Source: Planctomycetota bacterium (GTDB taxonomy: Bacteria; Planctomycetota; Phycisphaerae; UBA1845). Taken from it: a stretch of DNA of 64,000 nucleotides. Below are positions 1 through 11,649 of the stretch, one piece after another; the stretch's first letter is position 1, and the number at the start of each line of letters is the position of its first letter. The translations under genes and the position numbers were made by a program. The notes below the pieces were generated by a model. It saw only the letters and a list, made by a program, of their open reading frames with translations. It ran no database searches and was not told the DNA's origin. The stretch lies in contig JACQFE010000033.1 in the NCBI GenBank assembly GCA_016200265.1, forward strand, positions 34,508-98,507, read 5' to 3'.

Positions 1-409
1 TGCCGTTGCTCCAAAGATCATATTCTTCGGTGTTGATCTCCCCTGGGCTCCGATAGTGGTAGTTATTTCCCCACGGATCCTTGAGCTGCTCATACGGACC
101 ATCAAGATACGGGCCTTCATAACGCGGATCTTCCTTCTTCTTCTCCTTCGGCTGATAGAGGGCCGCCAACCCTTCCTGCGTATCGGGATACTTGCCCATG
201 CTCCATTTGTAGGAATCGAGCGCCTTTCCCAGCAGGCCATTCTTCAGAATTGAGGCCTTGGCTAGATTGACCTTCGCGCTGTTGGCCGAGCCGATCAAAT
301 TGGGAATGGCGAAAGCGGCCAGCACCGCGAGAATTCCCGCCACCAGAAGGATTTCCATGAGCGTAAAGCCTTTGCGTCTTTGATTCATACGTCTTCGCAT
401 GTTTTGCAT
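1..409 (-). CDS. gspG: Type II secretion system pseudopilin GspG-like, 3' end outside the window
   Basis: Reverse-strand translation from about 409 reads MQNMRRRMNQRRKGFTLMEILLVAGILAVLAAFAIPNLIGSANSAKVNLAK..., a type IV prepilin N-terminus; gspF-like gene lies upstream. Confidence 0.8.
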   Translation of the reverse strand, partial: MQNMRRRMNQRRKGFTLMEILLVAGILAVLAAFAIPNLIGSANSAKVNLAKASILKNGLLGKALDSYKWSMGKYPDTQEGLAALYQPKEKKKEDPRYEGPYLDGPYEQLKDPWGNNYHYRSPGEINTEEYDLWSNG

Positions 410-519
410 CTCCACGAAAGTTTTCAGTTATCAGCAGCCAGTTGTCAGGTACATTGCCTGATTTGTTAACAGTGAAAAAGTTCCTTCATTCAGCATTCGC
501 AATTCCGCATTCGCCATTC

Positions 520-1743
520 CTACGACACACCCGTCCCCATCGTCAGAATTGGCAACAGCAGTGCCACCATGATGCACCCCACAACGACGGCCATCACCAA
601 GAGCAATAGCGGCTCCAGCACGCGAACGCCGAGGTCAATCGCTCGGGCCGTGCGGACTTCATTCGTATCGGCGATCTGCACCAGCACCGTCTCCAGATTA
701 TTACTCTCCTCCGCCACCGCGATCATGTCCAGAATCGCCGGCGGAAATAGCCCACTTTCATTCAGTGGAGCAGACAAGGCCGCGCCCTTTTTCACGCTTT
801 CGGCGGCCTTATCAATCACTTCGCCGAGAATCTCATTACCGGCCGAATCCTTGGCAATGCGAAGGGCCTGCAAGATCGGCACGCCGTTGTGCAGCAGCGT
901 CCCCAGGATTCGGCAGAACCGGCAAATCGCCACCATGGTGATGATATTGCCCAAAATCGGGGCCGAGAGCTTGATTCTCTCAAACGTCCGCCGACCCATG
1001 TCCGTCTTGATCCACGTCACGGCACTGGCCACCACAAACGCCACACCCAGCAGCAATCCGAGGTAATGATCGCGGAGAAGATCGCACACGGCGAACACGA
1101 ACTTCGTCAGAACGTTAAACGTCTCAGGCCGCAAATGCGAACGAAGCTTCGGCACAACGACCGTAAGCAAGAAGATCACCACGCCCGACCCGAAGAATAC
1201 CAGGATCGATGGATACACCATCGCTCCACGAACCTTATTCCGAAGTTCGTCCTGCCGCTCCAAAAAGATCGCGATGCGCTGCAGCACGTCTTCAAGGAAC
1301 CCGCCTTGCTCACCGGCGCGAACCATCGATGACTGTAGCGGCGTAAATGCCACTGGATGCTTCGCCATCGCGTCACCGAGCGACATACCGCCGGCCACAT
1401 CCTCTCGAAGTTCCTTTACGATTTGCGAGAGCGTGCCCTTTGATCCCTTGCCGGAAAGTACGTCCAGCGCTCGCAGCATCGGCACGCCGGCTTTCAGCAA
1501 GTCCGCAAGCTGCGAGAAGAACGTCGTCAGGTGGGCAAGCTTAATTCGCCGCATCCCGAACGCCCGTTTACTCTGCTCGAGGCCTTCCTTGACCTGAATC
1601 GGGAAAAGGGCCTGCTCATCGAGCAAGCGCAGTGCAACTAGATAGTTCTCCGCAGTAAGAACCCCAGTCACCTGCTGACCGCCTTCTTTGACGGCCTTAT
1701 AGGTAAAGCTCGGCACGCTAAAATCCCCGACGCAAGTACACAA
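520..1743 (-). CDS. gspF: Type II secretion system F family inner-membrane protein (GTG at about 1716 is a plausible start)
   Basis: 407 aa ORF with two GspF domains and TM segments (FFSQLADLLKAGVPMLRALDVL..., CRILGTLLHNGVPILQAL...). Confidence 0.9.
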   Translation of the reverse strand: MCTCVGDFSVPSFTYKAVKEGGQQVTGVLTAENYLVALRLLDEQALFPIQVKEGLEQSKRAFGMRRIKLAHLTTFFSQLADLLKAGVPMLRALDVLSGKGSKGTLSQIVKELREDVAGGMSLGDAMAKHPVAFTPLQSSMVRAGEQGGFLEDVLQRIAIFLERQDELRNKVRGAMVYPSILVFFGSGVVIFLLTVVVPKLRSHLRPETFNVLTKFVFAVCDLLRDHYLGLLLGVAFVVASAVTWIKTDMGRRTFERIKLSAPILGNIITMVAICRFCRILGTLLHNGVPILQALRIAKDSAGNEILGEVIDKAAESVKKGAALSAPLNESGLFPPAILDMIAVAEESNNLETVLVQIADTNEVRTARAIDLGVRVLEPLLLLVMAVVVGCIMVALLLPILTMGTGVS

Positions 1744-2060
1744 GAAAACAGCCTGACATGGTTTATACCACCCGAAACCCCGCAGATTGCAACCACCCGC
1801 CCGTCCGCTAACCGAAATGACTCAACCCATTCTGATTCGACGAAATTAGGCCTTGATAGGGGGATAAGTCCCACAGGCTCCCGAAACATCGGCCCGCTGC
1901 ACGCTCAGAATTTGATCCAACCATCAGGCGAGTTACCGAATCGTAGCAGCTAACGCGTTGCACGTGTGCGATCTGCTGCCGATAATGAGAGAGTTTCGAA
2001 TCGGGTGCCTGCACCCATCCGTCCAGATCGGCAACAGCACCTATGCCCGGAGATGACCTG

Positions 2061-3161
2061 ATGAACGCGATCTCAGTTCCGTTCCTCCCTCGACCCGTTC
2101 AATGCTACTATCGTCCGACGATCCTGGTCGCTGCGACGATAACGCTTCTCTGCACGTTCTGGTTCGCCTCGCGATATCCGCAGTTGCTGAACAAAGCCCG
2201 CCATGTCGGGCAGCATGTGCCCAGCATGACGTACAGCCATGAGCTTCTGGCAGTGTCCGCCGACGCCCCTGCGTGGAAGCGGATCATTTTCGGCGCCGTC
2301 AACTGGCTGGACGGCATGAAGATCGGCATGACCTTCGGCGTGTTGTTCGGCGCTTTGCTCCATACCGCACTTCGGTATTATCCGCTGAAAATCGGAAAGA
2401 ACCTGTATCTGAATTCGTTGAAAGGGGCGCTGGTCGGGGTGCCGGCGGGGGTGTGCGCAAATTGCTCCGTGCCGGCGGCCTGCGGCGTGACCCGAGGCCA
2501 CGGGCGCGTAGAGGTGGCCTTGGGTTTTCTTTTCAGTTCTCCGAATTTCAACCCCGTCGTAATGGCCATGACTTTCGCGGCTCTGCCGTTGGCGATGAGC
2601 GTCACAAAATACGCTGTACTGCTTGCGGTCATCATCTTCGTGGTTCCCGCGCTGATCGGTTGGCTGGAGCGCGATCGACCGATGAACGTTTTCACGGTAG
2701 GCGACGAAGGGCACGCCTGTTCGCTTCCTCCTCCCGCTCCGGATTGTTCTGAGTCATTCGCCACGGCCCTGAAGGGTCTGGCCGGCGACTTTGCCGGCCA
2801 TGTCTGGATGCTCGTAAAGCCCACGATCACGCTCATGCTGCTGGCGAGCCTCGCATCGTCCGTTCTTTTGACCCTTGTGCCGTGGACGTGGCTGCTCGCT
2901 GAAGTCACACCGGCACGCGTTGCCCTCGTCAGCTTGATCTCGGTCTTCATGCCTGTTCCCATCGCCTTGGACGTGATGTTCGCGGCACAGCTTCAGTCGC
3001 AGGGCGTAGCGCCTGGGTACGTCATGCTCTTCGCCTTGACGCTGGGCACGTACAGCATCATCCCCAGCATTTATTTGTGGCGAGAGGTTTCACGCCCACT
3101 GGCAGTCATTCTATTCGCATTCTTCCTACTTGTCGGATGCATCAGCGCGCTGTTGTTCTAA
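2061..3161 (+). CDS. Permease of the DUF318/ArsP-like family
   Basis: Multiple TM segments; motifs VCANCSVPAACGVTRG and FLFSSPNFNPVVMAM typical of this permease family. Confidence 0.7.
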   Translation: MNAISVPFLPRPVQCYYRPTILVAATITLLCTFWFASRYPQLLNKARHVGQHVPSMTYSHELLAVSADAPAWKRIIFGAVNWLDGMKIGMTFGVLFGALLHTALRYYPLKIGKNLYLNSLKGALVGVPAGVCANCSVPAACGVTRGHGRVEVALGFLFSSPNFNPVVMAMTFAALPLAMSVTKYAVLLAVIIFVVPALIGWLERDRPMNVFTVGDEGHACSLPPPAPDCSESFATALKGLAGDFAGHVWMLVKPTITLMLLASLASSVLLTLVPWTWLLAEVTPARVALVSLISVFMPVPIALDVMFAAQLQSQGVAPGYVMLFALTLGTYSIIPSIYLWREVSRPLAVILFAFFLLVGCISALLF

Positions 3162-3216
3162 ATTCAAAGACGAGGTCTCCGCCAAAGGGATAGGCGCCTC
3201 GCGACGCTTGTGCTAA

Positions 3217-3750
3217 TCACACCGGCTTGAAGTGCTCAAATGATTGCAGACAACTTTGGCAATAATGAATCGAGCGGCACAACGTCGGACCGAAAATGGA
3301 CTCGAGCGACGTGTTCTTTGAATTGCAAAACGGACACGCGACTCGATCAATCGATGCCATCCCACTCTCACACCGCGCACTCGGCGGGGCCAATCCAAAT
3401 TCCTTCAGCTTCCGGCGACCCTCCTCCGTAATTCGGTCCGATGACCAAGGCGGCTCATAGACGACGTTCACCGCCGCTTCTGTCTCACCGATTGAACGCA
3501 TTGCTTCGCGGATCGAATGCGTGATGACATCAATGGCCGGACAACCCACAAACGTTGGCGTCAAATCGACGACCAATCGATCACCATCAACCCGCACATC
3601 CGCGATCATGCCCATTTCGATGACGTTAATGACTGGGATTTCGGGATCGGTGACGGACTCCAACGCCGCATACGCCGCCTGAATACGCTCACTGCCTCCT
3701 TGCCTCTTTGCCTCCTTGCCTTGTTGCCTTGTTGCCTCTCTGTTCACCAT
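3217..3750 (-). CDS. paaD: 1,2-phenylacetyl-CoA epoxidase subunit PaaD
   Basis: VTDPEIPVINVIEMGMI...PTFVGCPAIDVI plus C-terminal zinc motif CPFCNSKNT...CRSIHYCQSCLQSFEHFKPV. Confidence 0.9.
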   Translation of the reverse strand: MVNREATRQQGKEAKRQGGSERIQAAYAALESVTDPEIPVINVIEMGMIADVRVDGDRLVVDLTPTFVGCPAIDVITHSIREAMRSIGETEAAVNVVYEPPWSSDRITEEGRRKLKEFGLAPPSARCESGMASIDRVACPFCNSKNTSLESIFGPTLCRSIHYCQSCLQSFEHFKPV

Positions 3751-4532
3751 TTCGCGCCCGGATCAATTTTGTACACAAGTTGCATACTGTCGAGCAATTC
3801 CTTTAGCGCCGCCGGATGTCGGCCCACTCGACCGCCATACACCGGCTCCAAGTGCTCGGGCACCTTCAAACCCGCTTCCGTCAGCACCGGGGCCACGGCC
3901 GACTCCCATTCGCGCTGCAGTTCATCCTCGCGCGGACAAATGCCCGCCTGTGCCAGGTGCTCGTCATATTCCGTCGGCTCGAACAGCCCCATCGCATACG
4001 GATAAAGCTGCGTCAGCGCCGCCTGCATTCGCTCGTGACTCTCGGGCGTCGAATCGCCCAGCCGCAACACCCAGCCCCGGCCGTGCATCATGTGATACTT
4101 CTCTTCGCCGCGAAGCTTCGTCGCTAACTGCGCCAGCGGTCGCAGCGAACCCGCCGCGAACGCCGTCAGCCGAATCATTTCCGCCGCATCATACAAATAC
4201 TGCCGCACGATCGTGAACGCCCAATCACCCTTCGGCAGACACACCAACGCCGCACACTTGTATTCGCGCGGCTTGCGCCCAAACGCCAGCGTGTCCGGAT
4301 CGGCCTCGCCCAGCTCGTGCAACATCTGATAATAGGCTTGCGCATGACCCATTTCGTCCTGGGCCATCGAGGAAACGGCGATGTCGGCCTCCAAAATCGG
4401 CCCGTGCCCAGTCCACTCCGAATCGCGATGCCCAATGAGCAACTCGTCATCGGCCATTCGATAGAGCAGATTCACCACGGCCTCTCGAAGCCTCGGCGTC
4501 AACGCGGCGAGGTTTTCGTAATTCAAACTCAT
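3744..4532 (-). CDS. paaC: 1,2-phenylacetyl-CoA epoxidase subunit PaaC
   Basis: Ferritin-like PaaC features (LADDE/IGHRDSEWTGHGPILEADIAVSSMAQDEMGHA, LRGEEKYHMMHG); stop codon overlaps the paaD start. Confidence 0.9.
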   Translation of the reverse strand: MSLNYENLAALTPRLREAVVNLLYRMADDELLIGHRDSEWTGHGPILEADIAVSSMAQDEMGHAQAYYQMLHELGEADPDTLAFGRKPREYKCAALVCLPKGDWAFTIVRQYLYDAAEMIRLTAFAAGSLRPLAQLATKLRGEEKYHMMHGRGWVLRLGDSTPESHERMQAALTQLYPYAMGLFEPTEYDEHLAQAGICPREDELQREWESAVAPVLTEAGLKVPEHLEPVYGGRVGRHPAALKELLDSMQLVYKIDPGAKW

Positions 4533-4767
4533 TTTTCCCTTTGCGAAGCAATGATTGAAAGCAACTGCTTCTGATCGTTCTTCATGCAAGTATACCGGGT
4601 TTCATTTGAACCCGCGAAAATGGCCATTCTCGCACATGAACGGGAAAGGCGAGCCGCAGATGACGCAGATTTTCGCAGAACGATGCGAGCCGCGTGGCTT
4701 TCGCCTTCGCCCGTCAGGGCGCACGACGGTTGCCAGGGATTTCAATCCCTGGTGACGAGTACCTACA

Positions 4768-4845
4768 CCCTCCTTATTCCCCCTCTCCCTGTCAGGGAGA
4801 GGGCGGGGTGAGGGTATGTGCCACTGGCGGCTTGCCCGCCAGTGC
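4768..4845. repeat. Composite palindromic repeat: CCCTCTCCC hairpin plus CCACTGGCGG...CCGCCAGTG hairpin
   Basis: CCCCCTCTCCCTGTCAGGGAGAGGGCGGGGTGAGGGTATGTGCCACTGGCGGCTTGCCCGCCAGTG. Confidence 0.85.
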
Positions 4846-5328
4846 TGTGTCGTTCCGTCCACTGGTGCGTGAATCCCTTCTCGCACCCACCCCATTTCCT
4901 GTCCCCGATTGCATTCAGCCATACTTTCAAATGGGTTCGTTTGGTAAGGATAATTTTCATCAATGTCATGATGTGGCACTCCTGCGAAGACTGAAGATTG
5001 AAGTGAGAAGAGGGAAAAAGGCAAGGAGGCAGCAAGGCAAGAAGGCAATGAGGCGAGTCGCAAGGCAACGGGCAACAGGCAGTAGGCAACAATGACAGCA
5101 CACCGATGGTGTTGGGATGGAAGCGACCATAATCCCTCACTCACATAACGTCAAAGGTGGTCGATGAATTTTGCGGCTTGAGCGATCAGGTCAACGGCGT
5201 GACGAATTCGCTATGATTTGTGGCAACGGTTTTGCTTTGTTCGCAACACAGGGTACGATTAATTGGTTACTTTGGACAGAACCCTTGGTCCAGTTCTCCT
5301 CCGTTTGGCGAACTATGGGAGGTATTCC

Positions 5329-6267
5329 ATGCACAGAGGGTTTTCCCGGCACCTTGTCCTTGTCGTTAGGACAGCGATGTTAAGCTCTTTTCCCGGCGCG
5401 CTGGCCGCCGACCCTCCAGCGGCGAACCGCCCGGGAATAAAAAAAGAAGTCGGCCCTAGCAATTTGCAAGTTGATCGCAGTGGGCTCGACGCCATCCAGC
5501 GTCCGCAGCGGTGGACAGCAGAAGAGATTCAAAACTATATCAAGCAAGTTCTTGAGGTATCCAGTCGCACGCATGACGTTTGGGAAAGTGATCCGCAAAT
5601 TCGTATGCTTTCCGAGGTCGGGTACAACAACATTCAATACCTGTTTGAGGCCATGGGTAGCACGGGCGGAGTTGCAGACGCTCACCTCGAGAAAGCAATT
5701 AAACATCTTTTTCAAGACTCCCACCGCGAACTGCTTCGCAAATACTTACCGTTCAATCCGAGTCTTGCATCGATTGTAGTTGCACGTGATTGGCAGGAAG
5801 ATTTTCGAGAGCTTCTCATCGCAGGACTGTACCGCGATGAATCTTTGTCACCGGATTGGTTGCAAGCTGTTGGTCGCATAGAAAACCCCCGCGTGACTCC
5901 GGCCCTTGAACGCTACATGGCCAATGGCGAAAGTCCCAACGCTGCGTACGAGGCGCTGAAGGGCCGCAACGATCCGAGTCTGGATGAAGCGGTTCGAAAG
6001 GCTTGGCGCGCCATCGGCACGGCGCGTCGATACCGCTTGGACTATTTTTCGCCTGTTGCGGCTCGGCATGGAGAGGTGGATGCCCTAACCCATCTTGCGC
6101 ATTTGGTTGAAAAACCCTCTGATCAATATGACCAAGCGACATACGAGCGAGCGCTTCGCGAACTCATACCCTATAACGACACTGCAAAGGACCTTACAGC
6201 ATTAGTCCTCGAAAATCCGGGCCGCCTGGATTTCGATCCGCAAAAGCACGAGTACACAGTGCATTAG
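5329..6267 (+). CDS. Hypothetical secreted protein, possibly HEAT-like helical
   Basis: ORF 5263..6267; internal start MHRGFSRHLVLVVRTAMLSSFPGALAADPP gives a signal-peptide-like N-terminus. Confidence 0.6.
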   Translation: MHRGFSRHLVLVVRTAMLSSFPGALAADPPAANRPGIKKEVGPSNLQVDRSGLDAIQRPQRWTAEEIQNYIKQVLEVSSRTHDVWESDPQIRMLSEVGYNNIQYLFEAMGSTGGVADAHLEKAIKHLFQDSHRELLRKYLPFNPSLASIVVARDWQEDFRELLIAGLYRDESLSPDWLQAVGRIENPRVTPALERYMANGESPNAAYEALKGRNDPSLDEAVRKAWRAIGTARRYRLDYFSPVAARHGEVDALTHLAHLVEKPSDQYDQATYERALRELIPYNDTAKDLTALVLENPGRLDFDPQKHEYTVH

Positions 6268-6427
6268 GTCGCATCTTGGCTTTGAGACTCGGGTCACGCC
6301 ATGATTTCTTTGGACGGCACCGCCATTCGTGATTCATTTATGGGGTGCGGGATAATTGGGAGGGTCAAGTTTGTAAAGCAGATAGCCGCACGCAGGGGAC
6401 ATTGCTCCTCTTCGATTTGGATTGCAC

Positions 6428-7096
6428 TCATTTTCGATCGTCTCGATCGATTTTGCCACTATTCGCCTTTATAAATGCAAAGAGCGCTGGTGCCAAGTCG
6501 CCAGCGATCTGGAAGTAACGTGAGGTGCAATCCGAAAGCTTGTTATCTCGATATACGTTCTCGAGTTGCATTGCCGCATCAACTGCGTCTGCTGTCAATG
6601 GCCCGCGGATCTCAAGCGCGCCAACCGCTTCGTCCGTCAACGCCGCAACGTCTTCACGCCCGATGCTCCGGAGCGCCTGGACGATTATCGGGGCGTACGC
6701 TCCTGATGAATTGAAAAAGAACTGATCGCATCCTCCATTATTCACCTCCGCTTCGAGGGCCTCAATTGCAAGGACAATCCGTTCCTCCGTTGTGAGACTA
6801 CCCTCGCCAATTCTCGCAGACTTCTGGTTCAATGCCTGGTCAATCGCAACAACCAGAGAATCAGTGCGATACTTCCCTTCGAGTGAAATCAGCTCCCCTG
6901 TCGACTGTCCGGAATAATCTAGCCACTTCAATTCGCTCATCGTTTTCTCTCTTTGCCTAGATCCGAAGCGCGATAGAAATTCGACAATTAGGATAGCACT
7001 TAGAAAAAGCACCGACAGGAAAATCCATTTCCGCATCGGCAATTGAAGATTCTTGAACGGCTCCGCCATTCGTCTTATTTCACTCTTGAGTTGCAA
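6428..7096 (-). CDS. DUF4375 (DMP19-like) family protein with N-terminal TM anchor
   Basis: LAIEALEAEVNNGGCDQFFFNSSGAYAPIIVQALRSIG matches the DUF4375 signature. Confidence 0.75.
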   Translation of the reverse strand: MQLKSEIRRMAEPFKNLQLPMRKWIFLSVLFLSAILIVEFLSRFGSRQREKTMSELKWLDYSGQSTGELISLEGKYRTDSLVVAIDQALNQKSARIGEGSLTTEERIVLAIEALEAEVNNGGCDQFFFNSSGAYAPIIVQALRSIGREDVAALTDEAVGALEIRGPLTADAVDAAMQLENVYRDNKLSDCTSRYFQIAGDLAPALFAFIKANSGKIDRDDRK

Positions 7097-7116
7097 GAGA
7101 GAGTCTGATTATTCGA

Positions 7117-7200
7117 CCCTCACCCTGCCCTCTCCCAAGGGGAGAGGGGTTCGATCATTTGCCACTCACTTGCCACTGGCGGGCAGGCCGCCAGTGGCAC
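7117..7200. repeat. Composite palindromic repeat, second copy in the same unit order
   Basis: CCCTCACCCTGCCCTCTCCCAAGGGGAGAGGGG...TGCCACTGGCGGGCAGGCCGCCAGTGGCA. Confidence 0.85.
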
Positions 7201-7202
7201 CC

Positions 7203-7261
7203 GCATCTGCGAAAATCTGCGGTTGGGTCTTTCCGCTTCCTCACGGGCGCGGCTCGGAAAG
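7203..7261. repeat. ATCTGCG/CGCTTCCT composite repeat, copy 1
   Basis: GCATCTGCGAAAATCTGCGGTT...TTCCGCTTCCTCACGGGCGCGGCTCGGAAAG. Confidence 0.85.
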
Positions 7262-7290
7262 ACGCAGCTCCACGACTGACGACGTACTGA

Positions 7291-8964
<1,674 letters not shown>

Positions 8965-9110
8965 AAATTTGCTCCGTAGTTATCAGAGGTCAGTTTTCAG
9001 TTGTCAGCATTCAGGGTCGGCGCTTTCTGAGATTTCGGATTCCAGGAACAAATCAGCTCAACGCGCCAGTTCGCTTTTGGACTTCGCACTTCTCACTTCA
9101 GTCTTCGGCC

Positions 9111-9416
9111 TCAGCCGACAACGCCGAGAATGTCGTTCTCATCCATGATGAGATAATCCTCGCCGTTGATCTTCACTTCGGTGCCCGCGTAGCTGGTGAA
9201 AAGAACTTCGTCGTCTTTCTTCACCTGCATCTCGCTGCGGCCGCCGTCATCCAGCAGGCGACCATTGCCCACCGCGAGCACGACGCCGCGCTTGGGCTTC
9301 TCCTTCGCGGTGTCGGGCAGCACGATGCCGCCGGCGGTCTTCTCCTCCGCCTCCACTCGCTTGAGGATCACTTTGTCACCGAGGGGTTTGATGTTCAACT
9401 TCGCCATTGTGTGCAA
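9111..9416 (-). CDS. groES: Co-chaperonin GroES
   Basis: [47 protein letters not shown]... Confidence 0.99.
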   Translation of the reverse strand: MHTMAKLNIKPLGDKVILKRVEAEEKTAGGIVLPDTAKEKPKRGVVLAVGNGRLLDDGGRSEMQVKKDDEVLFTSYAGTEVKINGEDYLIMDENDILGVVG

Positions 9417-9509
9417 CTCCTTTCAATTAGCATCCAACGTTTATCTCAAATGAATCGCTAGTCCGTTTCAAATTTCGGAAACACCAATTACCCGTGCAAC
9501 GCGTTTCGA

Positions 9510-9992
9510 TTATGACTCGATCGGCCCGAGCGGACGATGGAGCACGCGATCCACCGGCAACCGAATATCTTCAGGCCCAGACGGTCGCGTAATCACACTC
9601 GCAACTCGCAGCGCCAGAGCGGCCTCGAGCGTCGCCCGCGATGCCGCGTCCGTCACCAACCAGCACGGCAACACCGCGTCGATCGAACGAATGATCCGTA
9701 CCAGTGACAGACCCTGAATCTCGTGGTCATCGGCAACGAGAACGGCACCCGCCAGCCCGCCCTGTTCAATGCGATCGATTGCATCCGAGCCGCTCCGCGT
9801 CCGGCAGACTTCCAGCCCGACCGGCCTGAAATGGGCGTCCAAGTCGTCGTACCATTGCGGAGCGATCACCAACCGGCCATAAGCAAAAAGCAATCGCCGC
9901 CGGGTCGTCGCTCGTTCTGTAGGGGACAGGGTCATCGTATCGCACCACTGCGGGAACGCCTCTTTCCGCAGTAGATGCCAAGCACGGTCCAT
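9510..9992 (-). CDS. Receiver-domain-like hypothetical protein
   Basis: RSGSDAIDRIEQGGLAGAVLVADDHEIQGLSLVRIIRSIDAVLPCWLVTD resembles a response-regulator receiver fold; weak. Confidence 0.5.
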   Translation of the reverse strand: MDRAWHLLRKEAFPQWCDTMTLSPTERATTRRRLLFAYGRLVIAPQWYDDLDAHFRPVGLEVCRTRSGSDAIDRIEQGGLAGAVLVADDHEIQGLSLVRIIRSIDAVLPCWLVTDAASRATLEAALALRVASVITRPSGPEDIRLPVDRVLHRPLGPIES

Positions 9993-10252
9993 GCCTCAAG
10001 CGGCAGCCATTTTGATGCCTGACCGAATCTGACTTAAGTTGTTTTATGGAAATATGTTATGCGCCAAAAACCGTTGACCTGAAGTGGTTCGAAATATCCG
10101 GCGGAAGCTGTCAATTGTTGCGCGACCACCCTGATCCGCTGCCAGTTTGGCACGGAATTCTATTGAATCATTAGGGCGAGAACGCCTTCGCCTCCCACTT
10201 ACCAAGGGGACAATGGGGGGTCGGTTGGAAATGCCTTGTGCAAAATTGCGAC

Positions 10253-11083
10253 CTAGAACCCCGGCAGCTTGTAATTCACCGCCTGAGCGCCATCGATGGA
10301 AACCGCGACGACTCCCGTGTTCGGCGAGCTGGAAGTAAAGGTGATGACCACGGATGAATTGGCCGGAGGCGGGCTGGTATTGGGAATCTCGAAGGAAACT
10401 GTTCCGCCATTCGGCACGAAATTTCCGCTTTGCAGCGGATCAACTACAAGTTCATCAATTGAAACTGAGTACGATGCCCCCGTTGAATCTGTGATCAGCA
10501 AGTTGGACTGAGTGATCTTGAGAGTGAGCGCCGTCACGTCGACCTGAACGTCGAGATTTCCGCTGGCGCTGCCGACATTCGTTGTGTTAAGATCAACGCT
10601 TCCGGTGAGAGTTCGCTTGGTTCCATTCCGCACCAGCGTCCAATTGCCCGACCCGGAAGTCGTGTCGCCGCCAATATCCAGATCATTAAAAACCACATCG
10701 AGCGATTTTGAGACCGTATTGAGCGTGAGACTGGCCGACCCGCTCACCGTGCTCGAATAATAGTTGCTGGTGCAGGGCGTCGTACCGAAATCAGCCGAAA
10801 CCGTGAGAACACCGCTGGCAAGCTGCGCGTTCACCACCGGGCACTGACCCGCCGTGACATTGCCGCTCGCGTCCAGGCCGGTAAAGCTGGTGGCCACCGT
10901 CCCCAGCGCCTTGGCGCTCGAATCGAGTTGTTTGACAACCGCATTGACCGCGGCCTGCTCATCGGCCGTAAGCGTACCGCCGCCGTTGCCGCCGATTCGA
11001 TTCCTGCATGAAGTCCCGAACGACAAAATCGAAGCAGACGTCACCATTACAACCAACCCTCGACCCGGACCTGAAATTTTCAT
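10253..11083 (-). CDS. Hypothetical lipoprotein
   Basis: Internal start MKISGPGRGLVVMVTSASILSFGTSCRNRIGG with lipobox-like LSFGTSC; beta-rich remainder. Confidence 0.65.
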   Translation of the reverse strand: MKISGPGRGLVVMVTSASILSFGTSCRNRIGGNGGGTLTADEQAAVNAVVKQLDSSAKALGTVATSFTGLDASGNVTAGQCPVVNAQLASGVLTVSADFGTTPCTSNYYSSTVSGSASLTLNTVSKSLDVVFNDLDIGGDTTSGSGNWTLVRNGTKRTLTGSVDLNTTNVGSASGNLDVQVDVTALTLKITQSNLLITDSTGASYSVSIDELVVDPLQSGNFVPNGGTVSFEIPNTSPPPANSSVVITFTSSSPNTGVVAVSIDGAQAVNYKLPGF

Positions 11084-11368
11084 CGATCGAAGTTCCTTCC
11101 CTGGTTTGATCTCAGACAATCGCCACCCCAAAACAATCGACCTGCCAGTGTACCGCCATTACGATTGAGGGCAAGACAGGATTGGACGACTTCGGACCTC
11201 TAGGCGATCGTACAATGATAGACAACGAGCCACGATATCTTTCTTTGGCGATGAAGCGCAGAAAGCCCATGACCCAGTCTTTCGAGATTGAGGTGCTTGA
11301 AATCGAACGTAGTGTCACCCGCACGAGCGGATTACCGATTCGATGAGCTCCGGGAACGTGACCCTGTA

Positions 11369-11626
11369 ATGGTGATCAAGACAACAAAGCGGATCGTCAT
11401 CGCCATCGTCGGCGGCAGCGTCGTCATCGTAGGGATCGTCATGCTCGTCGCGCCGGGCCCGGGCACGATTGTCATTCCCGCCGGCCTGGCCATCCTCGGC
11501 ACGGAATTCGCCTGGGCTCGATGGGTGCTCAAGCGAATGAAAGAAAAGGCCACGTCGGTGATGAATTCCGTTCGGGGCAACACTCCACCACCACCAAATA
11601 ACGCAAAGACCTCAGCTACAAAATAG
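11369..11626 (+). CDS. PGPGW-motif transmembrane protein
   Basis: Two hydrophobic segments around APGPGTIVIPAGLAILGTEFAWARWVLKRMK. Confidence 0.75.
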   Translation: MVIKTTKRIVIAIVGGSVVIVGIVMLVAPGPGTIVIPAGLAILGTEFAWARWVLKRMKEKATSVMNSVRGNTPPPPNNAKTSATK

Positions 11627-11649
11627 GGGTGTGCTCATGCAAGGTGCGC

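Noticed and set aside
9417-9520. CIRCE element upstream of groES
   Set aside because: No TTAGCACTC-N9-GAGTGCTAA-like inverted repeat seen
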